From assembly GCA_003445095.1 (NCBI GenBank), contig DLVS01000438.1:1-9317 (forward strand): a stretch of 9,317 bases of DNA. Direction: 5' to 3'. Below the pieces are notes generated by a model that saw only the letters and a list, made by a program, of their open reading frames with translations, was not told the DNA's origin and made no database searches. Below, piece by piece: positions 1 through 6,434 of this stretch (positions within the stretch are counted from its first letter, which is position 1; the number at the start of each line of letters is the position of its first letter). The translations under genes were made by a program, and so were the position numbers. The DNA comes from Verrucomicrobiales bacterium (GTDB lineage Bacteria > Verrucomicrobiota > Verrucomicrobiia > Limisphaerales > UBA9464).

Positions 1-1052
1 AGGATATTTACTCACTGATTGAGGGGCTGTTGACGAAGGTTTGGAAAACTGCGCTGGGCCTGGACATCCCAACGCCCTTCCGGCGAGTCAGTTATTTGGA
101 GGCACTGAATCGGTGGGGCATTGACAAGCCAGACACCCGGTTCGGTTTCGAACTCGTGGACTTCACCGAGGAGTTCCGCGCTTCCAGCTTCAAGGTATTC
201 GCGGGCGCGATTGCCGGCGGCGGTGTCGTGAAGGCGATGAATGCGAAAGGTCTCGCCGGCGCTACCCAAGGTCAGATCGAAACCATGACCGAGTACGCGA
301 AGAGTTTCGGCGCGAAGGGACTTGCTTACATCAAGGTCGAGAACGGCGAATGGAAATCGCCCATTGTGAAGTTCTTCGCGGAAGCGGAGAAGGCGGCACT
401 CACGGCGAAACTGGCGATTACCGAGGGTGACCTCATCCTGTTCGCGGCCGACCAATGGCTCAACGCCTGCGAAATCCTGGGCAAGATCCGACTTTATTGC
501 GCCGACGTCCTGAAAGCACAGGGGAAGCTGGCCATCGACCCGAACCGGTTCGATTTCCTGTGGGTGGTGGACTTTCCGCTGCTCAGCTACGACAAGGAAT
601 TGAATCGCTGGTACTCGAGTCACCATCCGTTCACTGCGCCCGTTTCGGAGGATATTCCGCTGTTGGAGCAGGACCCCAAGAAAGTTCGCGGCCAACATTA
701 CGACATCGTGGTCAACGGCGTCGAATTGGGCGGCGGGTCCATTCGAATTCACCAGCCGGAAGTCCAGAAAACGATCTTCGAAAAGATTCTCGCCATTCCG
801 CCTGAGGAAACCCAGCTCCGGTTCGGGTATCTCCTGGAGGCGTTCCGCTACGGCGCTCCGCCGCACGGGGGTATCGCCTTGGGATTCGACCGCTTGATGG
901 CGATCCTGTGTGGAACGCCAAACATTCGCGACGTGATCGCGTTCCCGAAAACCGCCAAGGGCGTGGATTTGATGACGGCGGCTCCCGCTGCAGTCAGCGC
1001 GCGCCAGCTTCGTGACCTGCACATCGAAGTGAAGGCGGCGAAGAAGGAGTGA
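1..1052 (+). CDS. aspS: Aspartyl-tRNA synthetase, C-terminal part (5' end outside window)
   Basis: This enzyme charges tRNA(Asp) with aspartate in the cytoplasm. The frame is open from the left edge with no stop, and an upstream in-frame stretch (DIYSLIEGLL) matches the family, so the TTG at 30 is an internal Leu codon and not a start. About 350 of the usual roughly 590 residues are present. Visible are the PF..V.Y.EA..R.G.DKPD.RFG segment after class II motif 2, the bacterial-type GAD insertion (about 190-420), FLWVVDFPLL, the HHPFTAP segment, VNGVELGGGSIRI (about 681-719), and class II motif 3, GGIALGFDRLM, with its conserved Arg (about 867-899). The end PNIRDVIAFPKT...QLRDLHI is typical. 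The anticodon-binding domain and motifs 1 and 2 lie outside, so discriminating and non-discriminating types cannot be told apart. The stop overlaps a possible GTG start of the next gene. Confidence 0.97.
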   Translation, partial: DIYSLIEGLLTKVWKTALGLDIPTPFRRVSYLEALNRWGIDKPDTRFGFELVDFTEEFRASSFKVFAGAIAGGGVVKAMNAKGLAGATQGQIETMTEYAKSFGAKGLAYIKVENGEWKSPIVKFFAEAEKAALTAKLAITEGDLILFAADQWLNACEILGKIRLYCADVLKAQGKLAIDPNRFDFLWVVDFPLLSYDKELNRWYSSHHPFTAPVSEDIPLLEQDPKKVRGQHYDIVVNGVELGGGSIRIHQPEVQKTIFEKILAIPPEETQLRFGYLLEAFRYGAPPHGGIALGFDRLMAILCGTPNIRDVIAFPKTAKGVDLMTAAPAAVSARQLRDLHIEVKAAKKE

Positions 1053-1075
1053 CTCGGACTAAGGCAAACGCAGCC

Positions 1076-2020
1076 ATGAAGCCTCAATCCTTGCGGCGAT
1101 TCATGCGGCTGATGGGCGGGATTCCTGTGTTGGCGCTGGCGCAGACGCCGCAGGTGAACCTCAATGATTTGCTTCGGGCGGGCGAGGAATGGGCCGCGGA
1201 GAATCTCGATGCGGACAAGCTTCAAGCGTTGGCAGATCACTTTGACCACGACGAAGCCCTCAAGCTCCTTCGGGGATTGCAGGAACAGTTCGAGGGCCAG
1301 TACGTCCTCGACCTCGCGCGGTTTCGGGACACAGCCCAAACCTTGCTTCCGCTGCTGGAGACGCTGCCACAGACCCGACCTTACGCCGGTTGGCTCCGAC
1401 CGCGGATGGACTATTTCGATGTCGCGGACGAGTTACTGGTGGATATCCCTGCGCCGAAAGTTGAGCCGGGGAAACCGCCGCCAAAACGACCCAATCCCAC
1501 GCCGGTCCAGGAACGCCGGGCGTGGACCGTGCAAGTCGCCAAGGCACCCGTCTCTCGAGGCGCGGCGGCTTGGGTCCCTCGGCTTAAACCTTTGTTTTCT
1601 CAGGAAGGGGTACCGACCGAACTGGTCTGGCTGGCCGAGGTTGAATCGGATTTCAATCCAGAGGCGCAAAGCCCAGTCGGCGCGGTGGGCCTCTATCAAC
1701 TGATGCCTGCGACCGCGCAGTCGTTGGGGTTGAAATTGCGACCGGACGACGAACGCAAGGACGCGGAAAAGAACGCTCGAACTGCCGCCGCTTACCTTCG
1801 CTACTTATTCCTGAAGTTCCGCGATTGGAGACTGACCGTGGCCGCGTACAACGCGGGTGAAGGTCGAGTCCGGGAAACCATGCGATCCGGGGGCAAGAGC
1901 TTTGACGATATTTCGCGTCGGCTTCCGGCGGAGACCCAAATGTACGTACCAAAATTGGAAGCGGTATTGCGGCGTCAGGAGCAAAAGTCGCTCTTGCAGC
2001 TTCCCGCGGCGCGCCCGTGA
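1076..2020 (+). CDS. Exported lytic transglycosylase, SLT/GH23 domain (MltD-like)
   Basis: It is predicted to cleave the MurNAc-GlcNAc bond of peptidoglycan in the periplasm, forming 1,6-anhydro ends. The ATG at 1076 gives 314 residues and a short signal peptide: a basic stretch (KPQSLRRFMRLM), then GGIPVLALA, with likely cleavage near ALA|QTP. There is no lipobox Cys. Residues about 28-125 form a helical region with an acidic WAAENLD start and PYAGWLRPRMDYF at its end, followed by a Pro/Lys-rich linker. The SLT domain covers about 175-300: catalytic Glu190 in the motif ESDFNP, then GAVGLYQLMPATA, DERKD, AYNAGEGRV (Tyr258-Val266) and LPAETQMYVPK. No LysM repeat follows. A GTG at 1049 overlapping the aspS stop (GTGA) is in frame and would add nine residues. 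I prefer the ATG because it puts the basic signal-peptide start first and has AAGG 11 bases upstream. Probably cotranscribed with aspS. Confidence 0.93.
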   Translation: MKPQSLRRFMRLMGGIPVLALAQTPQVNLNDLLRAGEEWAAENLDADKLQALADHFDHDEALKLLRGLQEQFEGQYVLDLARFRDTAQTLLPLLETLPQTRPYAGWLRPRMDYFDVADELLVDIPAPKVEPGKPPPKRPNPTPVQERRAWTVQVAKAPVSRGAAAWVPRLKPLFSQEGVPTELVWLAEVESDFNPEAQSPVGAVGLYQLMPATAQSLGLKLRPDDERKDAEKNARTAAAYLRYLFLKFRDWRLTVAAYNAGEGRVRETMRSGGKSFDDISRRLPAETQMYVPKLEAVLRRQEQKSLLQLPAARP

Positions 2021-2294
2021 TTCAGGCGACGCGGCGGGTGTGAATTTTTCGGTCACGAAGAAGCGTCCACCAGTCCAGGGCGTTTCAGGGATTCTGGCAA
2101 CTCCACCAATCAGTGGCCACGCGCGCCTAGCTTCACTCCTGGCTCGCCGACACCTCGCCTGCCCAATCTTTCGCTCATGATTGGGGGACTTACCTCCCAC
2201 GTTGACCGCGAGTCCCCCATTGGTACACGTTGCACTGATGATGCTCTCCCTCACTGCTGACACCGCTATCGAAAGCACGGAATGCAGCAAAGAC
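2021..2294. other. Intergenic region with one perfect stem-loop
   Basis: These 274 bases separate the transglycosylase from the DUF6807 gene. I see no convincing gene, RNA gene or sigma-70 promoter. The frame of the downstream gene stays open back to a TTG at 2181, but that translation shows no family resemblance and sits before a clear signal peptide, so I treat it as leader DNA. A weak GC-rich pairing around 2003-2038 followed by TTTTT near 2045 could help termination, but its stem has a mismatch and a long loop. The only clear structure is the stem-loop at 2182-2219. Confidence 0.5.
2182..2219. repeat. 9-bp perfect inverted repeat, 20-base loop
   Basis: TGGGGGACT (2182-2190) is the exact reverse complement of AGTCCCCCA (2211-2219). 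The 20-base loop is longer than in usual intrinsic terminators and no T-run follows, so it is not a standard terminator. It lies 75 bases before the chosen start of the DUF6807 gene. It could be an operator, a leader-RNA hairpin or chance. Confidence 0.45.
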
Positions 2295-3347
2295 ATGAAT
2301 CGAGAAAAACGTTGGTGCAAACGGGTGATCACGCCGAGGGGGACGGACAGGAATAGACCCAAACGTGGTGCTCTCCTGCTCTTTCGAGTTATCATTGGTC
2401 TCGGGATCGCCGCCTTCATGGCTGGAACAGTGGGGCAGGCCGCTGAAAGCCGCGGGGTCAAGGTGTACGAAACCAATAATGTCATTCGCGTCGAATTGAA
2501 CGGTCAGCTCTTTACCGCGTACAACTTTCGCGACGTGTCCCGGCCGTTTCTTTTCCCGATCCTCGGCCCGGGAGACGAGCACTTTACTCGGCGCTGGCCG
2601 CAGGAGGAGGTACCGGGTGAAGAGCGGGACCATCCACATCATCGCGGGCTCTGGTGGGCTCATGGTGAGGCCAACGGGGTGGATTTTTGGAGCGAAGGAA
2701 AAGATGCCGGACGTACGGTCCATCAATCCTTCGCCGAACTAAAGTCGGGGACTGACAGTGGAGTCATCTCGTCGCGTAACCGATGGATCGCCAAGGACGG
2801 CAAGATCATCGCCTCGGATGAACGAACGATGCGATTTTATGCACCTACGGGTCCGGGGCGGATGTTGGATTTCACGATCACGATCTTTGCGAGCAACGGA
2901 GACTTAGTGCTCGGTGACACAAAGGAAGGTTCGATGGCCATTCGCCTCGCTGAATCCATGCGCCTCAAGCAACCCAAAGACGCGCCAGGGGAAGGTCACA
3001 TTACCAACTCGGAGGGGCTCACCGGCGGAGAAACCTGGGGCAAGCGAGCGAAGTGGGTCGATTATACGGGGCCGGTTGACGGTCACACCGTCGGGGTCGC
3101 TCTGTTTGACAGGCCCTCCAATCCAAGATTCCCGACGTGGTGGCACGTGCGTGACTACGGCCTGTTTGCGGCGAACCCGTTCGGCGTGCACGACTTCGAG
3201 AAGAAGGAGAAGGGCACCGGGGACCTCAAGATTCCCGCCGGCCAAAGCATTACTTTCCGCTATCGCTTCCTGTTCCACCCGGGTGACACCGCGTCGGCTC
3301 AATTGCCGGCCCGATTTGAAGAATGGGTGAAACTCCCGACTCCTTGA
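2295..3347 (+). CDS. Exported DUF6807 family protein (Pfam 'PmoA-like', misnamed)
   Basis: The molecular activity is not known to me. The family name 'methane oxygenase PmoA' is misleading: nothing here resembles the membrane subunit of particulate methane monooxygenase. The ATG at 2295 gives 350 residues with an unusually long basic leader of about 25 residues, a hydrophobic stretch (about 27-46) and likely cleavage near GQA|AES, so the mature protein should be in the periplasm or outside. Family marks are PFLFPILGPGDEHFTR (about 84-99), DHPHHRGLWWAHGEANGVDFWSE (His113, His115, His116, His123, Asn127), KEGSMAIRL (about 210-218), and RDYGLFAANPFGVHDF near the C-terminus followed by a beta-rich end. 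The His cluster suggests a metal or sugar site (inference). No clear Shine-Dalgarno site precedes the start. The oxidoreductase gene starts 36 bases after the stop, so the two are probably one operon acting on the same sugar-like substrate. Confidence 0.88.
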   Translation: MNREKRWCKRVITPRGTDRNRPKRGALLLFRVIIGLGIAAFMAGTVGQAAESRGVKVYETNNVIRVELNGQLFTAYNFRDVSRPFLFPILGPGDEHFTRRWPQEEVPGEERDHPHHRGLWWAHGEANGVDFWSEGKDAGRTVHQSFAELKSGTDSGVISSRNRWIAKDGKIIASDERTMRFYAPTGPGRMLDFTITIFASNGDLVLGDTKEGSMAIRLAESMRLKQPKDAPGEGHITNSEGLTGGETWGKRAKWVDYTGPVDGHTVGVALFDRPSNPRFPTWWHVRDYGLFAANPFGVHDFEKKEKGTGDLKIPAGQSITFRYRFLFHPGDTASAQLPARFEEWVKLPTP

Positions 3348-3383
3348 TTCGTCTGCCTGGCCAGTGTTAACTCTCCTTGTCCC

Positions 3384-4868
3384 ATGAAAACCAATCGTCG
3401 TGATTTCCTCCGCGCTTCGGCTCTGGCCGGAGCTTCGCTCGCCGCAACCCCGCGCTTGTTTTCAGCAGAGTCGGCGCCCGCGCCTGGGTCTGTGATCGGG
3501 GCCAACGGCGATATCCGGGTTGCGGTCATCGGCTTCAATGGCCGCGGCAAAGATCACATCTCGGGTTTCAAGGGAGTCAAAGGCGTCCGCCTCGTGGCCT
3601 TGTGTGATGTGGATTCAGAAGTGATGGGCAAGGAAGCCCAGCGACTGGCCGACGCCGGCACGCCTGTCAAAACGTACACCGACGTCCGCAAGTTGTTGGA
3701 GAGCTCCGAGATCGACGCCATTTCTACCGCGACCCCCAATCACTGGCATTCCCTGATCGGCATTTGGGGCTGCCAATTGGGCAAGGACGTTTACGTCGAA
3801 AAGCCGGTTTCCCACAATGTGTGGGAAGGCCGGCAATTGGTGAACGCGGCGCGGAAATACAATCGAATTGTCCAAACCGGCACGCAAAGCCGCTCAAATC
3901 CGGGCCTGCGCGAAGCGGTCGAGTGGGTGCGCGCGGGAAACCTCGGCGACATCAAGCTCGTTACCGGGTTGTGTTACAAGCCGCGCCAAAGCATCGGAAA
4001 AGTCACCGCGCCCACACCGGTCCCAGCGACGATTGATTACGACCTGTGGTGCGGCCCCACTCCGGTCCATCCGCTGATGCGGCAGAAACTGCACTACGAT
4101 TGGCATTGGGTCTTCGAGACCGGCAACGGAGATTTGGGTAATCAGGGAATCCATCAAATGGACATCGCCCGCTGGATCCTGGGCGAAGAAGCGGTGAGTC
4201 CGGTGGTGTTCAGTGTCGGGGGCCGATTCGGTTACATCGATGACGGTAATACCCCCAATACTCAAGTGGTGTACCACGGGTACAAAAACGCGCCGCTGAT
4301 TTTCGAAGTCCGCGGGCTGCCGAAGTCGAAGGAGTTCCAAGATCCGAAGCTTTGGAACGCCAACATGGACGACTACCGCGGATCCAAAATCGGCGTCGTG
4401 GTGGAATGCGCGAATGGCCGAATGGTGATTCCCAGTTATGACAGCGCCATCGCTTATGACGCGTCAGGTCAGGAAGTGAAGCGATTCAAAGGCGGTGCCG
4501 ACCACTACGCGAACTTCATTGAGGCCGTCCGCGCTCGCGATCCCAAAAAGCTGAATGCGGATATCTTGGAGGGGCACTTGAGCAGCGCGTTGTGCCACAC
4601 GGGCAATGTGAGTTACCGACTGGGCGAGAATCTGTCGCCCGGGGCTCTCAAAGAGCGAGTCCAGGGGAACGCCTCCATGGCCGATGCCGTCGGCAGAATG
4701 ACGACTCATCTGTCGGCCAATGGTGTCGACCTCGCCAAGACTCCGGTGACGTTAGGCGCACTGTTGCACATGGATCCGACCACCGAGCGATTTGAGAAGA
4801 ATGGCGCCGCGAACAATCAACTCGCGGCCGAAGGACGTCCCGGATTCACTGTACCCGCTCGAGTCTGA
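3384..4868 (+). CDS. Tat-exported Gfo/Idh/MocA family oxidoreductase
   Basis: It is predicted to be an NAD(P)-dependent oxidoreductase acting on a sugar, inositol or glycoside, exported folded with its cofactor. The N-terminus carries a twin-arginine signal (NRRDFLRAS, Arg5-Arg6, then SALAGASLAATPRLFSA). The Rossmann domain follows: IRVAVIGFNGRG (44-55), an acidic residue after the second strand (Asp75), TATPNHWH (115-122) and the family EKP motif (Glu139-Lys140-Pro141). The C-terminal domain has HYDWHW (237-242) and TGNGDLGNQGIHQMD (246-260). Lys140 and His257 are the likely catalytic pair by family analogy. The 494 residues suit this exported subgroup. The Tat-exported relative glucose-fructose oxidoreductase of Zymomonas keeps its NADP tightly bound, which would solve the lack of free cofactor outside the membrane. 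The substrate cannot be read from sequence. Bases before the ATG (CTCTCCTTGTCCC) contain no Shine-Dalgarno site. Confidence 0.93.
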   Translation: MKTNRRDFLRASALAGASLAATPRLFSAESAPAPGSVIGANGDIRVAVIGFNGRGKDHISGFKGVKGVRLVALCDVDSEVMGKEAQRLADAGTPVKTYTDVRKLLESSEIDAISTATPNHWHSLIGIWGCQLGKDVYVEKPVSHNVWEGRQLVNAARKYNRIVQTGTQSRSNPGLREAVEWVRAGNLGDIKLVTGLCYKPRQSIGKVTAPTPVPATIDYDLWCGPTPVHPLMRQKLHYDWHWVFETGNGDLGNQGIHQMDIARWILGEEAVSPVVFSVGGRFGYIDDGNTPNTQVVYHGYKNAPLIFEVRGLPKSKEFQDPKLWNANMDDYRGSKIGVVVECANGRMVIPSYDSAIAYDASGQEVKRFKGGADHYANFIEAVRARDPKKLNADILEGHLSSALCHTGNVSYRLGENLSPGALKERVQGNASMADAVGRMTTHLSANGVDLAKTPVTLGALLHMDPTTERFEKNGAANNQLAAEGRPGFTVPARV

Positions 4869-4927
4869 TCTCGAAAGCACCTCGGCCCATGGGTCGTCGG
4901 GCTCTCTGAACTCGAATTCCGAAATTG

Positions 4928-5019
4928 GCGTCCGCCTGTGCGGGTGGGAAATTGGGACGGACCCATAGAGAGCGGTTGACGAAGGTCTGGGCGCGACGCC
5001 CAGACCCACAGGCAGGCGT
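4928..5019. repeat. Imperfect inverted repeat around a palindrome
   Basis: CCTGTGCGGGT (4935-4945) pairs with ACCCACAGG (5004-5012), leaving C4941 bulged. Pairing continues outwards with mismatches and wobbles to about 4928 and 5019. Read on the opposite strand, the right arm is a second copy of the same CGCCTGTG-GGGT type unit. The arms flank, and slightly overlap, the perfect palindrome at 4984-5006, so alternative structures are possible. The arrangement resembles paired inverted units of REP-like elements, but copy number in the genome cannot be judged from one locus. Confidence 0.4.
4984..5006. other. Perfect 10-bp palindromic hairpin, 3-base loop, in convergent gap
   Basis: GGTCTGGGCG (4984-4993) and CGCCCAGACC (4997-5006) are exact reverse complements around the loop CGA. 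It lies between the ends of two convergent genes, 115 bases after the oxidoreductase stop and about 90 bases past the DUF3500 stop. The position suits a bidirectional transcription end or an mRNA-stabilising hairpin. Neither side has a T-run, so it is not a classical intrinsic terminator. Confidence 0.6.
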
Positions 5020-5097
5020 GCGCTTCCCAATCCTACTTTGGAGTTCAGGCTGAACCAATTGTTCCTGGCGCGTCCCTGGGTTGTCGGCAGCAATCCG

Positions 5098-6189
5098 CTA
5101 CGGCTTCTTCTGACCGTGGTTTTCCTGGAGGTGCTTCCTCAGCAAATCTTCGCCGTAGTCGTTCTGGGGATCGCGGAACACTGAATGGATATGGTTGATC
5201 GGACCGTCCGTTCGCCCGGGCGCGTGATTGTTGTCGAACTCGATCAGCACAGTCGGTCCGTGAACACGATAGTAATACGCCTCGGTGGGCCCCAGGGGAC
5301 CAGCCCACGCGAAGTACACTTTGTCCCAGCCGGACCGATTGATGCGGTCCAATTGTTGGGTGGCGAGATCTGGGCGGTAATTGTGCACGTATTCGTCCAC
5401 CAAGGAGAGGAGCAGCATTTTCTGCGCGTCGTCCAACTCACCGAAAGGAAGCCCCTCGAACTTCTGGAGCGACTTGTCTCGACCCGGACCCGTGATGACG
5501 TCCCCTGGAGCAGCGGCGTTGAGCAAAGCCTTTTTCCGTTGCTCCGGCCGAAGCGAATTCATCAAGGCGAGCCCTTTGTCGTCCTCGGCGCCGAGGACAC
5601 GCCAGCCGGCGTGGAGACCGTCGCGGACCTCGTGCGGATCGGCGCCCATGAACGTCGGAGTCATCGCAACCTCCTCTCTTACGAGGCTGAAGTTCAGAGC
5701 CAGATGATGACCATCGAGTTGCCAGCCCCAAGGTTTGTTAGTCGAAGGTTCGCCCAGGAACGAGAGCCAGTAATAACGCAGCCCGAACATCGGCTTCTCC
5801 GACTTGTCCTGGCCGGATAGGTGCAACAACACTTCGTCGAGCTGCATGATGCCGCTGGTCTTGAGATAGCCCTGGCTGCTGAGTCCTGCTTGGATCAGTT
5901 GGTGCGCCCTGATCCGCTGCGCTGGCGACAGCTCACCCAGGCTGATGCCTTTTCGGGGATGGATGGTGTGCGGCAGGTTGCTCCAATCTTTCCGCTCCGG
6001 ATCGTCCAGCGGAAACACTGCCTGTTTCCGTTGATCTGACGTCAGCGAGTCCAGAAACGCGGTCGCCGCGGATCGGATGCGACTGGCCGAAGGAGCGGTA
6101 TCTACGGATTCGGCGGCTGGGAGGAGCGCTGGCAACAACAACAGCGCGCCGGAGATCGCGGCAGCAACGGGGACTCGGCAGAACTTCAT
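5098..6189 (-). CDS. Exported DUF3500 family protein
   Basis: A conserved family of unknown biochemical function. The open frame extends upstream to 6438, but the ATG at 6189 starts a clear signal peptide (MKFCRVP, then AAAISGALLLLPALLPAAES, likely cut near PAA|ES), giving 363 residues. I therefore place the start there although no Shine-Dalgarno site is visible before it. Family marks: FLDSLTSDQRKQAVFPLDDPE (about 45-65), DWSNLPHTIHPRKGISL (68-84), a YYWLSFLGEPS segment (139-149), GWQLDGHHLALN (His161, His162), FMGADPHEVRDG (170-181), LDDAQKMLLLSLVDEYV (about 252-268), and the C-terminal INHIHSVFRDPQNDYGEDLLRKH (His333, His335, Asp340, Asp344). The retained His/Asp residues could bind metal (inference). 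The protein is probably periplasmic or extracellular. It is transcribed towards the oxidoreductase gene, so shared function with that pair is not implied by operon structure. Confidence 0.9.
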   Translation of the reverse strand: MKFCRVPVAAAISGALLLLPALLPAAESVDTAPSASRIRSAATAFLDSLTSDQRKQAVFPLDDPERKDWSNLPHTIHPRKGISLGELSPAQRIRAHQLIQAGLSSQGYLKTSGIMQLDEVLLHLSGQDKSEKPMFGLRYYWLSFLGEPSTNKPWGWQLDGHHLALNFSLVREEVAMTPTFMGADPHEVRDGLHAGWRVLGAEDDKGLALMNSLRPEQRKKALLNAAAPGDVITGPGRDKSLQKFEGLPFGELDDAQKMLLLSLVDEYVHNYRPDLATQQLDRINRSGWDKVYFAWAGPLGPTEAYYYRVHGPTVLIEFDNNHAPGRTDGPINHIHSVFRDPQNDYGEDLLRKHLQENHGQKKP

Positions 6190-6434
6190 ATAAGGAGTGT
6201 GAGGCAGACTTAGAATCGTTACTTCATTGCATCGCGCCAGAAAGCCTGGCGCGTCGTCCTCCCGAGGACAGGATGGACTTGGTTCGACTGGATGGAGGCG
6301 ACGCTGATCCTGAATCTGGACCATCGTCAAGTGGGAGCAGCTAGCTCCGCAAATCCGAAGTAGGACTTCGGTGGTGATGGGAAGTGCCCTGCCAACGGTA
6401 CCCGCGGACTTGTTTGCGCCACGCGGCCATTCCT
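6190..6434. other. Leader region of the DUF3500 gene with tandem hairpins
   Basis: These 245 bases lie between the end of the minus-strand gene at 6435 and the DUF3500 start. The DUF3500 frame happens to stay open across them, but the translation is low-complexity and precedes the signal peptide, so it is probably not coding. I see no convincing -35/-10 pair and no T-tailed terminator. The notable content is the hairpin pair at 6233-6269. Confidence 0.5.
6233..6269. repeat. Two adjacent perfect hairpins upstream of DUF3500
   Basis: The first is CGCGCCAG (6233-6240) with CTGGCGCG (6246-6253), an 8-bp stem with the loop AAAGC. Two bases further, GTCCTC (6256-6261) pairs with GAGGAC (6264-6269). 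The nearest edge is 44 bases upstream of the DUF3500 ATG. Seen from the minus strand they could form part of a leader RNA or end the transcript of the gene pair further upstream. No T-run follows. Confidence 0.5.

Noticed and set aside
29..44. 15 of 16 bases shared between 29-44 and 4976-4991 (GTTGACGAAGGT-TGG)
   Set aside because: One such near-match is about what chance gives in a window of this size. One copy lies inside conserved aspS coding sequence.
12..1022. 336-residue open frame antisense to aspS
   Set aside because: The opposite strand encodes clear aspartyl-tRNA synthetase motifs, and this translation shows no family resemblance. Long antisense frames are expected in GC-rich coding DNA.
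2003..2050. Possible intrinsic terminator after the transglycosylase gene
   Set aside because: The stem is interrupted by a mismatch and has a long loop, and the T-run comes several bases after the stem. Too weak to annotate.
2181..2294. TTG start at 2181 for the DUF6807 gene
   Set aside because: It would add 38 residues ahead of an already long leader, and part of that sequence forms the stem-loop at 2182-2219.
2295..3347. Methane oxidation function suggested by the family name PmoA
   Set aside because: The protein is an exported soluble protein with DUF6807 motifs. It has none of the membrane helices of a methane monooxygenase subunit.
5185..5820. 211-residue open frame antisense to the DUF3500 gene
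   Set aside because: It lies wholly within a gene with convincing family motifs and a signal peptide on the other strand, and its translation looks like a mirror shadow.
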